A DNA stretch of 64,000 bases from Eriocheir sinensis. Lineage: Eukaryota; Arthropoda; Malacostraca; Decapoda; Varunidae. The first letter of the stretch is position 1; every line of letters starts with the position of its first letter. The stretch spans positions 373,255 through 437,254 of the forward strand of contig NC_066577.1 of the NCBI RefSeq assembly GCF_024679095.1, given 5' to 3'. Position numbers and translations under genes: made by a program. Positions 47,560 to 61,536 of this stretch are shown piece by piece. The notes below the pieces were generated by a model, which did no database searches, was not told the origin of the DNA, and saw only the letters and a list, made by a program, of their open reading frames with translations.

Positions 47560-48658
47560 TTAGTGTTTGTACTCAAAGACAAATTGTGTGTTAAATGTTC
47601 AGTGTGTTGGAAATAATTTAGTGTGAACCCAAACACGGCCAAGTGACTTTGATGATGCCAAGTTTTATCAAAAGGACATCAGTAGGCTATTCATGAAAGC
47701 AATCACGACTCACTCACTCACTACGACGATGTGAATAAGTGCATCGGGGATTATTATCGAGGCTAACATCATAATTGTTGACGGCCCTCGCAGAGCACTG
47801 CACCAGCAGCGGAGCGGGGCCTGAAACCTCATCAACGGTAAACGGTAAACGGAGAAGAGAGAAGATTGATTGAAATAATAAGAAAAAGAAAAAAAAACAT
47901 CGAATAAGTCAGAATGAGAAAATAAAGAAAGAAAGAAAGGATGAAAGAAAGAGTCTAAGGAAAAGAAGAAGGAGGAAAGATACAAATTAAGAAAGGGAGG
48001 GAAGAAGGAAGGAAGGAAGGAAGGAGAATAAGATAGTTAATGGGATAAATAATTGAAGGAAGGATATTTAGAAAGGAAGACATGGGAATATGAATAACGT
48101 TCCAAGGAATGATGCAGAAAGAGAGGGAGAACAAAATATAGGTCACGACTATTTCATGAGCTAGTCTATAAGAGAGAACTAAACGATGAATAACTGTGAG
48201 GTAAAGACAGCAAGGCGAGGAAAACAGGGATTTGTATATCATGAGGTAGAGAGAGAAATGAGGAACAGCTGAGAGGATTAATAGCTTATAAGAAGAAGAG
48301 GTGGTGGTGGAGGAGGACGAGGAGGAGGAGGAGAAAAAAAAATTACAAAAAATATGGGGAAGAGAAGGAAAAGGAAGGGAAGGGAAGGGAAGGAAGGGAG
48401 AGGAAGGTAAAGGAGTGAAGGAGGGAAAAGGAAGGAAAGGAAGGGAAGGAAGAAGAAGGGAAGGAAGAAGGGAAGGAAGAAGAAAATAAAAAAATATATA
48501 TGTAAAATAATGATGATAGGGTGAAGAAGGAAGAGAAAGGAGGAGGGGGAAAGATAATAAGAGGAGGGAGAGAGAAGGAAAAGGAAGGGAGATAAGTATG
48601 AAAGGAGGAAGGACAAAAGGAAGGAAGAGGAAGGAAGAGAATAAGGAACAAGGAAGGA
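47560..48658. other. Unassigned, purine-rich in its right half
   Basis: 47560-47870 is mixed sequence without recognised genes. From about 47875 the plus strand is mainly A and G (GGAAGG wording), densest at 48350-48660. Confidence 0.45.
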
Positions 48659-49482
<824 letters not shown>

Positions 49483-52400
49483 CGGATGAAAGCACCTTGA
49501 TATTGAGAAGCAGATGAAAGCACCTTGATATTGAGAAGCAGATGAAAGCACCTTGATATTAAGAAGCAGATGAAAGCACCTTGATATTAAGAAGCAGATG
49601 AAAGCACCTTGATATTGAGAAGCAGATGAAAGCACCTTGATATTAAGAAGCAGATGAAAGCACCTTGATATTGAGGAGCAGGTGAAAGCACATCGATATT
49701 GGGGAGCTTGTGAAAGCACCTTGATATTGAGAAGCAGATGAAAGCACCTTGATATTGAGAAGCAGATGAAAGCACCTTGATATTGTGGAGCAGGTGAAAG
49801 CACATCGATATTGGGGAGCTGGTGAAAGCACCTTGATATTGAGGAGCAGGCGAAAGCACATCGATATTGAGAAGATTAAAGCACATCGATATTGAGAAGC
49901 AGATGAAAGCACCTTGATATTGAGGGGCAGAAGAAAACACATTGATATTGAGAAGCAGTTGTAAACAGCTCCATATTGAGGAGCAGATGATACCACCTCG
50001 ATATTGAGGAGCAGATGATAGCACCTCGATATTGAGGAGCAGGTGAGAGCACCTTGATATTGAAGAGCAGGTGAAAGAATATCGATATTGGGCAGCAGAT
50101 GATAGCACCTCGATATTGAGGAGCAGATGAAAGCACCTCGATATTGAGGAGCAGATGAAAGCACCTTGATATTGAGGAGCAGATGAAAGCACCTCGATAT
50201 TGAGGAGCAAATGATACCACCTCAATATTGAGGAGCAGATGAAAGCACCTCGATATTGAGGAGCAGATGAAAGCACCTCGATATTGAGGAGCAGATGGTA
50301 CCACCTCGATATTGAGGAGCAGATGAAAGCACCTCGATATTGTGGATCAGTTGAAAACACCTCGATTTTGAGGAGCAGATGAAAGCACCTCGATATTGTG
50401 GATCAGATGAAAACACCTCGATAATGAGGAGCAGATGAAAGCACATCCATATTGAGGAGCAGATGAAAGCACCTTGATATTGAGTAGCAGAAGAAAGCAC
50501 TTTGATATTGAGGAGCAGATTAAAGCACTTTGATATCGAGGGGCAGATGAAAACACCTCGATATTGAAGTGTAGATGAAAGCACCTTGATATTAAGGAGC
50601 AGAAGAAACCACCTTGATATTGATGAGTAGATGTAAACAGCTCCATATAGAGGAGCAGATGAAAGCACCTCGATAATGATGAGCAAATGAAAGCACCGAT
50701 ATTGAGGAAAAGATGAAAGCACCTTGATATTAAGGAGCAGGTGAGCATCGATATTGGGGAGCAGATGAAAGCCTATCGATATTGAGGATCAGTTGATATC
50801 ACCTCGATATTGTGGAGCAGATGAAAGCACCTCGATATTAAGGAGCAGGTGAAAGCACCTCGATATTGAGGAGATGGTGAAAGCACCTCGATATTAAGGA
50901 GCAGGTGAAAGCAGCTCGATATTGGGGAGCAGGTGAAAGCACCTCGATATTAAGGAGCAGGTGAAAGCACCTCGATATTGGGGAGCAGGTGAAAGCACCT
51001 CGATATTGAGGAGCAGGTGAAAGCACCTCGATATTGAGGAGCAGATGAAAGCACCTCGATATTGAGGAGCAGATGAAAGCACCTTGATATTGAGGAGCAG
51101 ATGAAAGCACCTTGATATTGAGGAGCAGATGAAAGCACGTCGATATTGAGGAGCAGATGAAAGCACCTCGATATTGAGGAGCAGATGAAAGCACCTTGAT
51201 ATTGAGGAGCAGATGAAAGCACCTCGATATTGAGGAGCAGATGAAAGCACCTCGATATTGAGGAGCAGATGAAAGCACCTTGATATTGAGGAGCAGATGA
51301 AAGCACCTCGATATTGAGGAGCAGATGAAAGCACCTCGATATTGAGGAGCAGATGAAAGCACCTCGATATTGAGGAGCAGATGAAAGCACCTGGATATTT
51401 AGGAGCAGATGAAAGCACCTCGATATTGAGGAGCAGATGAAAGCACCTTGATATTGAGGAGCAGATGAAAGCACCTCGATATTGAGGAGCAGATGAAAGC
51501 ACCTCGATATTGAGGAGCAGATGAAAGCACCTAGATATTGAGGAGCAGATGAAAGCACTGAGATATTGAGGAGCAGATGAAAGCTTATCGATATTGGGGA
51601 ACAGATGATAGCACCTCTATAATGATGAGAAGAGGAGAGCACCTCGATATTAAGGAGCAGATGAGAGCACCTTGATATTAAGGAGCAGATGAAAGCACCT
51701 TCTTATTGAGGAGCAGATGAAAGCAACTCTACATTGAGGAGCAGATGAAAGCACCTTGATATTGAGGAGCAGATGAAAGCACCGTGATATTGAGGAGCAG
51801 ATGAAAGCACCTTGATATTGAGGAACAGATGAAAGCACCTCGATATTAAGCAGCAGACGAAAGCACCTAGATATTGAGGAGCAAATAATAGCACCTCAAT
51901 TTTGAGGAGCAGATGAAAGCACCTCGATATTATGGATCAGATGAAAACACCTAGATTTTGAGGAGCAGATGAAAGCACCTCGATAATGAGGAGCAGATGA
52001 AAGCACATCCATATTGAGGAGCAGATCAAAGCACCTTGATATTGAGTAGCAGAAAAAAGCACTTTGATATTGAGGAGCAGATGAAAGCACTTTGATATCG
52101 AGGAGCAGATGAAAACACCTCGATATTGAAGAGCAGATGAAAGCATATCGATATTGAAGAGCAAATGAAAGCACCTTGATATTAAGGAGCAGAAGAAACC
52201 ACCTTGATATTGATGAGTAGATGTAAACAGCTCCATACTGGGGAGCAGATGAAAGGACCTCGATATTGAGGAGCAGGTGAGTGCACCTTGATATTGTGGA
52301 CCCGATGTAAACAGCTCCATATAGAGGAGCAGATGAAAGCACCTCGATAATGATGAGCAAATGAAAGCACCTCGATATTGAAGAGAAGATGAAAGCACCT

Positions 52401-55400
52401 CGGTATTAAGGAGCAGGTGAGACCACATCGATATTGGGGAGCAGGTGAAAGCACCTCGATATTAAGGAGCAGGTGAAAGCACCTCGATATTGAGGAGCAG
52501 ATAAAAGCACCTTAATATTGAGGAGCAGATGAAAGCACTTCGATATTGAGGAGCAGGTGAAAGCACATCGATATTGAGGAGCAGATGAAAACACCTTGAT
52601 ATTGAGGAGCAGATGAAAGCACCTCGATATTGAGGAGCAAATGAAAGCACCTTGATATTGAGGAGCAGATGAAAGCACCTTGATATAGAGGAGCAGATGA
52701 AAGCACCTCGATATTGAGGAGCAGATGAAAGCACCTCGATATTGAGGAGCAGATAAAAGTACCTCGGTATTGAGGAACAGATGAAAGCACCTCGATATTG
52801 AGCAGCAGACGAAAGCACCTCGATATTGAGGAGCAGATAATAGGACCTCGATATTGAGGAACAGATGAAAGCACATTGATATTGAGGAGCAGATGAAAGC
52901 AATTCGATATTGAGGAGCAGATGAAAGCACCTTGATATTGAGGAGCAAATGAAAGCACCTTGATATTTAGGATCAGATGAAAGCAGCTCTATATTGAGGA
53001 GCAGGTGAAAGCACATGGATATTGAGGAGCAGATGAAATCACCTTGATATTGAGGAGGAGATGAAAGAACCTTGATATTGAGGAACAGATGAAAGCACCT
53101 TGATATTGAGCAGCAGACGAAAGCACCTCGATATTGAGGAGCAGATGATTCCACCTCGATATTGAGGAGCAGATGGAAGCACCTCGATATTGAGGAGATG
53201 ATACCACCTCGATTTTGAGGAGCAGATGAAAGCACCTCGATATTAAGGAGCAGATGAAAGCACCTCGATATTGAGGAGCAGATGGTACCACCTCGATATT
53301 GAGGAGCAGATGAAAGCACCTCGATATTGTGGATCAGATGAAAACACCTCGATATTGAGGAGCAGATGAAAGCACTTCGATAATGAGGAGCAGATGAAAG
53401 CACATCCATATTGAGTAGCAGAAGAAAGCACTTTGATATTGAGGAGCATATGAAAGCACTTTCATATTGAGGAGCAGATGAAAACACCTCGATATTGAAG
53501 AGCAGATGAAAGCACATCGATATTGAGGAGCAAATGAAAACACCTTGATATAAAGGAGCAGAAGAAAGCACCTTGATATTGATGAGTAGATGTAAACAGC
53601 TCCATATTGAGGAGCAGATGAAAGCACCTCGATATTGAGGAGCAGATGAAAGCACATCAATATGGAGTAGCAGATGAACGCACCTTGATATTGAGTAGCA
53701 GAAGAAAGCACCTTGATATTGAAGAGAAGGTGAAAGCACCTTGATAATGAGGAGCAGATGAAAGCACATCGATATTGAGGAGCAGATGAAAGCACATCGA
53801 TATTGAGGAGCAGATGAGAGCACATCGATAATGAGGAGCAGATGAAAGCACCTTGATATTGAGGAGCAGAAGGAAGCACCTTGATATTGAGGAGTAAATG
53901 TAAACTGCTCAATATTGAAGAGCGGAGGAAAGCACCTCGATATTGAGGAGCAGATGAAAGCACCTTGATATTGAGGAGCAGATGAAGCTACCTTGATATT
54001 GAGGAGCAGATGAAAGCACCTTGATATTGAGGAGCAGATGAAAGCACCTTGATATTGAGCAGCAGATGAAAGCACCTTGATATTGAGCAGCAGATGAAAG
54101 CACCTTGATATTGAGCAGCAGATGAAAGCACCTTGATATTGAGCAGCAGATGAAAGCACCTTGATATTGAGCAGATGAAAGCACCTTGATATTGAGGAGC
54201 AGATGAAAGCACCTTGATATTGAGCAGCAGATGAAAGCACCTTGATATTGAGCAGCAGATGAAAGCACCTTGATATTGAGCAGCAGATGAAAGCACCTTG
54301 ATATTGAGCAGCAGATGAAAGCACCTTGATATTGAGGAGCAGATGAAAGCACCTTGATATTGAGGAGCAGATGAAAGCACCTTGATATTGAGGAGCAGAT
54401 GAAAGCACCTTGATATTGAGCAGCAGATGAAAGCACCTTGATATTGAGCAGCAGATGAAAGCACCTTGATATTGAGCAGCAGATGAAAGCACCTTGATAT
54501 TGAGCAGCAGATGAAAGCACCTTGATATTGAGGAGCAGATGAAAGCACCTTGATATTGAGGAGCAGATGAAAGCACCTTGATATTGAGCAGCAGATGAAA
54601 GCACCTTGATATTGAGCAGCAGATGAAAGCACCTTGATATTGAGCAGCAGATGAAAGCACCTTGATATTGAGCAGCAGATGAAAGCACCTCGATATTGAG
54701 GAGCAGATGAAAGCACCTTGATATTGAAGAGCAGATGAAAGCACCTTGATATTGAGCAGCAGATGAAAGCACCTTGATATTGAAGAGCAGATGAAAGCAC
54801 CTTGATATTGAGGAGCAGATAAAAGCACCTTGATATTGAGCAGCAGATGAAAGCACCTTGATATTGAGGAGCAGATGAAAGCACCTCGATATTGAGGAAC
54901 AGATGAAAGCACCTTGATATTGAGGAGCAGATGAAAGCACCTTGATATTGAGCAGCAGATGAAAGCACCTTGATATTGAGGAGCAGATGAAAGCACCTTG
55001 ATATTGAGCAGCAGATGAAAGCACCTTGATATTGAGGAGCAGATGAAAGCACCTCGATATTGAGGAACAGATGAAAGCACCTTGATATTGAGGAGCAGAT
55101 GAAAGCATATGAAAGCACTTTCATATTGAGGAGCAGATGAAAACACCTCGATATTGAAGAGCAGATGAAAGCACATCGATATTGAGGAGCAAATGAAAAC
55201 ACCTTGATATAAAGGAGCAGAAGAAAGCACCTTGATATTGATGAGTAGATGTAAACAGCTCCATATTGAGGAGCAGATGAAAGCACCTCGATATTGAGGA
55301 GCAGATGAAAGCACATCAATATGGAGTAGCAGATGAACGCACCTTGATATTGAGTAGCAGAAGACAGCACCTTGATATTGAAGAGAAGGTGAAAGCACCT

Positions 55401-57690
55401 TGATAATGAGGAGCAGATGAAAGCACATCGATATTGAGGAGCAGATGAAAGCACATCGATATTGAGGAGCAGATGAGAGCACATCGATAATGAGGAGCAG
55501 ATGAAAGCACCTTGATATTGAGGAGCAGAAGGAAGCACCTTGATATTGAGGAGTAAATGTAAACTGCTCAATATTGAAGAGCGGAGGAAAGCACCTCGAT
55601 ATTGAGGAGCAGATGAAAGCACCTTGATATTGAGGAGCAGATGAAGCTACCTTGATATTGAGGAGCAGATGAAAGCACCTTGATATTGAGGAGCAGATGA
55701 AAGCACCTTGATATTGAGCAGCAGATGAAAGCACCTTGATATTGAGCAGCAGATGAAAGCACCTTGATATTGAGCAGCAGATGAAAGCACCTTGATATTG
55801 AGCAGCAGATGAAAGCACCTTGATATTGAGCAGCAGATGAAAGCACCTTGATATTGAGGAGCAGATGAAAGCACCTTGATATTGAGCAGCAGATGAAAGC
55901 ACCTTGATATTGAGCAGCAGATGAAAGCACCTTGATATTGAGGAGCAGATGAAAGCACCTTGATATTGAGGAGCAGATGAAAGCACCTTGATATTGAGGA
56001 GCAGATGAAAGCACCTTGATATTGAGCAGCAGATGAAAGCACCTTGATATTGAGCAGCAGATGAAAGCACCTTGATATTGAGCAGCAGATGAAAGCACCT
56101 TGATATTGAGCAGCAGATGAAAGCACCTTGATATTGAGGAGCAGATGAAAGCACCTTGATATTGAGGAGCAGATGAAAGCACCTTGATATTGAGCAGCAG
56201 ATGAAAGCACCTTGATATTGAGCAGCAGATGAAAGCACCTTGATATTGAGCAGCAGATGAAAGCACCTCGATATTGAGGAGCAGATGAAAGCACCTTGAT
56301 ATTGAAGAGCAGATGAAAGCACCTTGATATTGAGCAGCAGATGAAAGCACCTTGATATTGAAGAGCAGATGAAAGCACCTTGATATTGAGGAGCAGATAA
56401 AAGCACCTTGATATTGAGCAGCAGATGAAAGCACCTTGATATTGAGGAGCAGATGAAAGCACCTCGATATTGAGGAACAGATGAAAGCACCTTGATATTG
56501 AGGAGCAGATGAAAGCACCTTGATATTGAGCAGCAGATGAAAGCACCTTGATATTGAGGAGCAGATGAAAGCACCTTGATATTGAGCAGCAGATGAAAGC
56601 ACCTTGATATTGAGGAGCAGATGAAAGCACCTCGATATTGAGGAACAGATGAAAGCACCTTGATATTGAGGAGCAGATGAAAGCACCTTGATATTGAGGA
56701 GCAGATGAAAGCACCTCGATGCTGATGAGCAGATGAAAGCACCTTGATATTGAGGAGCAGATGAAAGCACGTCGATATTGAGGAGCAGATGAAAGCACCT
56801 CGATATTGAGGAACAGATGAAAGCACCTTGATATTGAGGAGTAGTTGAAAGCACCTCAATATTGAGAAGCAGATAATAGGACCTCGATATTGAGGAACAG
56901 ATGAAAGCACCTCGATATTGAGCAGCAAACGAAAGCACCTCGATATTGAGGAGCAGATAATAGGACCTCGATATTGAGGAGCAGATGAAAGAACCTTGAT
57001 ATTGAGGAGCAGATGAAAGCACCTTGATATTGAGGAGCAGATGAAAGCAACTCGATATTGAGGAGCAGATGAAAGCACCTTCATATTGAGGAGCAGATGA
57101 AAGAACCTTGATATTGAGGAGCAGATGAAAGCAACTCGATATTGAGGAGCAGATGAAAGCACCTTCATATTGAGGAGCAGATGAAAGCATCTCGATATTG
57201 AGGAGCATATAAAAGCACCTCGATATTGAGGAGCAGATGAAAGCACCTCGATATTGAGGAGCAGATGAAAGCACCTCGATAATGTGGAGCGGATGAAAGC
57301 ACCTTGATATTGAGAAGCAGATGATAGCACCTTGATATTGAAGAGCAGGTGAAAGCACATCGATACTGGGGAGCTGGTGAAAGCACCTTGATATTGAGGA
57401 GCAGGTGAAAGCACCTCGATATTGGGGAGCGGGTGAAAGCACCTTGATATTGAGGAGCAAATGATAGCACCTCGATATTGAGGAGCAGGTGAAAGCACAT
57501 CGATATTAAGGAGCAGGTGAAAGCACCTCGATGTTGAGGAGCAGATGAAAGCACCTCGATATTGAGGAGCAGATGAAAGCACCTTGATATTGATTAGCAG
57601 ATGAAAGCACCTTGATATAGAGAAGCAGATGAAAACACCTTGATATTGATGAGCAGATGAAAGCACCTTGATATTGAGGAGCAGGTGAAA
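49483..57690 (-). repeat. 28-bp satellite array, main part (about 8.2 kb)
   Basis: Nearly 300 units of GAGGAGCAGATGAAAGCACC plus TYGATATT. Frequent variants are GAGCAG for GAGGAG, TTG for TCG, and a unit with GTAAACAGCTCCATATTG. Because 28 is not a multiple of 3, three units (84 bp) give a 28-residue minus-strand period, CFHLLLNI.VLSSAPQYQGAF, with no stop in long stretches of all minus frames. The longest runs 52462-57741, 1759 codons. I read this as a property of the monomer, not as a gene. Irregular clusters recur at 50340-50640, 51930-52230 and 53340-53600. Confidence 0.96.
53449..56690. repeat. Tandem duplication of about 1.6 kb inside the satellite
   Basis: The unusual run TATGAAAGCACTTTCATATT starts at about 53449 and again at about 55108, and the irregular units that follow (GATATAAAGGAGCAGAAG, GTAGATGTAAACAGCTCC, GAACGCACC, TAAACTGCTC) recur in the same order. 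The offset is 1659 bp at the start and 1578 bp near 54900/56478, so copy 2 has lost the equivalent of about three units. Confidence 0.85.
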
Positions 57691-58102
57691 GCACATCGTT
57701 TTTTTTTTTTTTTTACAATAAAGGAGGCAGCTCAATGGCACACAAAAAAAAAAAAAATCAGCTAATCGCTGCTCCCATAAAAGAATCAGAAAAGGTGGCC
57801 AAAATCAAGGTCAAATTCGGGAGGAGAGGTGTCCTGAAACCCTACTCATGAAAGAGTTCAAGTCGTAGGCAGGAGGAAATACAGATGAATGAAGATTGTT
57901 CCAGAGTTTACCAGCGTGAGGGATGAAAGAGTGAAGATGCTGGTTAACTCTTCCATAAGGGGTTTGGACAGTATAGCGATGAGCATGAGTAGAAAGATGT
58001 GTGCAGCGGGGCCGCAGGAATGGGGGAGGCATGCAGTTAGTAAGTTCAAAAGAGCAGTCAGCGTGGAAATATCGATAGAAGACAGAAAGAGAGGCAACAG
58101 CG
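57691..58102 (-). mobile_element. LINE-B 3' end embedded in the 28-bp satellite
   Basis: A 412-bp piece bounded by a T run at 57692-57710 (element poly(A)) and a 5' truncation at 58102. It carries the 3' UTR (AATAAAGGAGGCAGCTCAATG at about 57717, A-rich stretch) and ORF2 codons for SLSVFYRYFHADCSF to RVSGHLSSRI. It interrupts the satellite, which continues in phase-like fashion on both sides. Confidence 0.92.
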
Positions 58103-60687
58103 GATGAAAGCACCTTGATATTGAGAAGCAGATGAAAGCACCTTGATATTGAGAAGCAGATGAAAGCACCTGGATATTGAGGAGCAGGTGAAAGCACATC
58201 GATATTGAGGAGCTGGTGAAAGCACCTTGATATTGAGGAGCAGGCGAAAGCACCTTGATATTGAGGAGCAGGCGAAAGCACATCGATATTGAGGAGCAGG
58301 TGAAAGCACCTCGATATTAGGGAGCGGGTGAAAGCACCTTGATATTGAGGAGCAAATGATACCACCTCGATATTGAGGATCAGATGAAAGCACCTCGATA
58401 TTAGGTAGCAGATGAAAGCACCCCGATATTGAGCAGCAGGTGAAAGCACATCGATATTGAGGAGCAGATGAAAGCCTCTCGATATTGAAGAGCAGATAAT
58501 TGCACCTCGATGTTGAGGAGCAGATTAAAGCACCTCGATATTGAGGAACAGATGAAAGCACCTTAATATTGAGGATCAGGTGAAAGCAGCTTGATATTGA
58601 GGAGTATATGAAAGAACCTATATATTGAGGAGCAGGTGAAAGCACCTTGATGTTGATTAGCAGATGAAAGCACCTTGATATAGAGGAGCAGATGAAAGCA
58701 CCTCGATATTGAGGATCAGATGAAAGCACCTTGATATTAGGGAGCAGATAAAAGCACCTCGATATTGAGGAGTAGTTGAAAGGACCTCGATATTGAGGAA
58801 CAGATGAAAGCATCTCGTTATCGAGGAACCTCGATATTGAGGAGCAGATGAAAGCACCTCGATATTGAGGAGCAGATGAAAGCACTTCGAAACTGAGGAG
58901 CAGATGAAAGCTCCTCGATATTGAAGAGCAGATGAAAGCAAATCGATATTGAGGAGCAAGTGAAAGCACATCGATATTGGGGAGCAGGTGAAAGCACCTT
59001 GATATTGAGGAGCAGGTGAAAGCACCACGATATTGAGGAGCAGGTGAAAGCACCTTGATATTGAGGAGCAGGTGAAAGCACATTGATATTGAGGAGCAGA
59101 TAAAAGCCCCTCGATATTGAGGAGCAGATGAAAGCACCTCGATATTGAGGAGCAGATGAAAGCACCTTGATATTGAGGAGCAGATGAAAGCACCTCTATA
59201 TTGAGGAGCAGATGAAAGCACCTCGATATTGAGGAGCAGATGAAAGCACCTCAATATTGAGGAACAGATGAAAGCATCTCGATATTGAGCAGCAGATGAA
59301 AGCACCTCGATATTGAGGAGCACATGAAAGTACGTCGATATTGAGGAGCAGATGAAAGCACCTCGATATTGAGGAGCAGATGAAAGCACCTCGATATTGA
59401 GGAGCAGATGAAAGCACCTCGATATTGAGCAGCAGATGAAAGCACCTTGATATTGAGGAGCAGATGAAAGCACCTCGATATTGAGCAGCAGATGAAAGCA
59501 CCTCGATATTGAGCAGCAGATGAAAGCACCTTGATATTGAGGAGCAGATGAAAGCACCTCGATATTGAGGAGCAGATGAAAGCACCTTGATATTGAGGAG
59601 CAGATGAAAGCACCTCGATATTGAGCAGCAGATGAAAGCACCTCGATATTGAGCAGCAGATGAAAGCACCTCGATATTGAGGATCAGATGAAAGCACCTC
59701 GATATTGAGCAGCAGATGAAAGCACCAGGATATTGAGGAGCAGATGAAATTATGTCGATATTGAGCAGCAGATGAAAGCACCTAGATATTGAAGAGCAGA
59801 AGAAAGCACCTCGATATTAAGTAGCACATGATAGCACTTCGTTATTAAGGAGCAGATAAAAGCACCTCGATATTGATGAAGAGATGAAAGCACCTCGATA
59901 TTGAGGAGCAGATGAAAGCACCTCGATATTGAGGAGCAGATGAAAGCACCTCGATATTGAGGAGCAGATGAAAGCACCTCGATATTGAGGAGCAGATGAA
60001 AGCACCTCGATACTGAGGAACAGATGAAAGCACCTTGATATTGAGGAGCAGATGATAGCACCTCGATATTGAGGAACACATGAAAGCACCTCGATACTGA
60101 GGAGCAGATGAAAGCACCTTGATATTGAAGAGCAGATGAAAGCACCTTGATATTGAGGAGCAGATGAAAGTACCTCGATATTGAGGAACACATGAAAGCA
60201 CCTCGATACTGAGGAGCAGATGAAAGCACCTTGATATTGATGAGCAGATGAAAGCACCTTGATATTGAGGAACAGATGAAAGCACCTCGATACTTAGGAG
60301 CAGATGAAAGCACCTTAATATTGAGGAGCAGATGAAAGCACCTTGATATTGAGGAACAGATGAAAGCACCTCGATACTTAGGAGCAGATGAAAGCACCTT
60401 GATATTGAGGAGCAGATGAAAGCACCTCGATACTTAGGAGCAGATGAAAGCACCTTGATATTGAGGAGCAGATGAAAGCACCTCGATACTTAGGAGCAGA
60501 TGAAATCACCTTGATATTGAGGAGCAGATGAAAGCACCTCGATATTGAGGAGCAGATGAAAGCACATCGATATTGATGAGCAGATGAAAGCACTTTGATA
60601 TTGAGGAGTAGATGAAAGCACCTTGATATTGAGAAGCAGATGAAAGCACCTTGATATTGAGAAGCAGATGAAAGCACCTCGATATTG
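58103..60687 (-). repeat. 28-bp satellite array, second part (about 2.6 kb)
   Basis: About 92 units of the same monomer, mostly with TCGATATT. The last unit merges at 60684-60703 with the (ATATTG)n tail of the LINE on its right. Confidence 0.96.
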
Positions 60688-60956
60688 ATATTGATATTGA
60701 AATCTTTATTGGCCATTGATATAATATAATATGTTATAAACAGTAAACAGTAATAGTACAGCCCAGGTCCATTAAGCAAGAAGCTTTTGTATGGATCAGT
60801 TTTAATGAACAAAGAAAAATATAGAACATGCAAATGTTTTGGCCTAGTTGAAGACAGTATCTATCATGTATAAGACATAAATACTGCACATTTTAGTTTA
60901 TTGCCTACTCACCCAAATACATGTACATGCAGACCCACATGTGTACATACATAATC

Positions 60957-61470
60957 ACATACATACATACATACATACATATACACATACATATACATAC
61001 ATACACACATACATGCAGCCTAGCATACATATACAAATACATACATAAAGAAATACACATATACCTTCATACAAACAATACACATACACACCATATACAT
61101 ACATATGGACATACATACAAACATATATACATACATACATACATACAAATACATACACATATACACATACATATACATATACACAAATATGTACTCATAC
61201 ACACATTCATACGCATCCATATACGTACATATGTATATATATACACACACATACATACACAAATACATACTCACACACATACATATATACACATACATAC
61301 ACACATACATACATATACATATACATACACACATATGCATACATAAACACAAATACACATACACATATACATACATACATACACATATACATATATACAC
61401 ACACATATACATACACACATATAGATTCACATACACACACACACATACATATACATACATACATGTATAT
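60957..61470. repeat. (CATA)n/(TACACA)n microsatellite in LINE-C 3' UTR
   Basis: About 510 bp of CATACATA, ATACACAT and CACATA wording. It lies between the ORF2 stop at 61537 and the tail at 60700, so it expanded within, or was inserted into, the 3' UTR. Confidence 0.93.
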
Positions 61471-61536
61471 ATAGTATTGTAAATAATAATAGTAGAAAAA
61501 AAATATTAATAGTAATAATAATATTAACATGTCTGA

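Noticed and set aside
52462..57741. Minus-strand open frame of 1759 codons with a 28-residue repeat
   Set aside because: It is a direct translation of the 28-bp satellite, is open in other minus frames as well, and runs across into the T tract of a LINE end. No start context, signal or domain. Treated as satellite, with the openness reported as a finding.
60957..61470. Telomeric or interstitial telomere repeats
   Set aside because: The units are CATA/TACACA, not the arthropod TTAGG. No TTAGG array was seen in the window.
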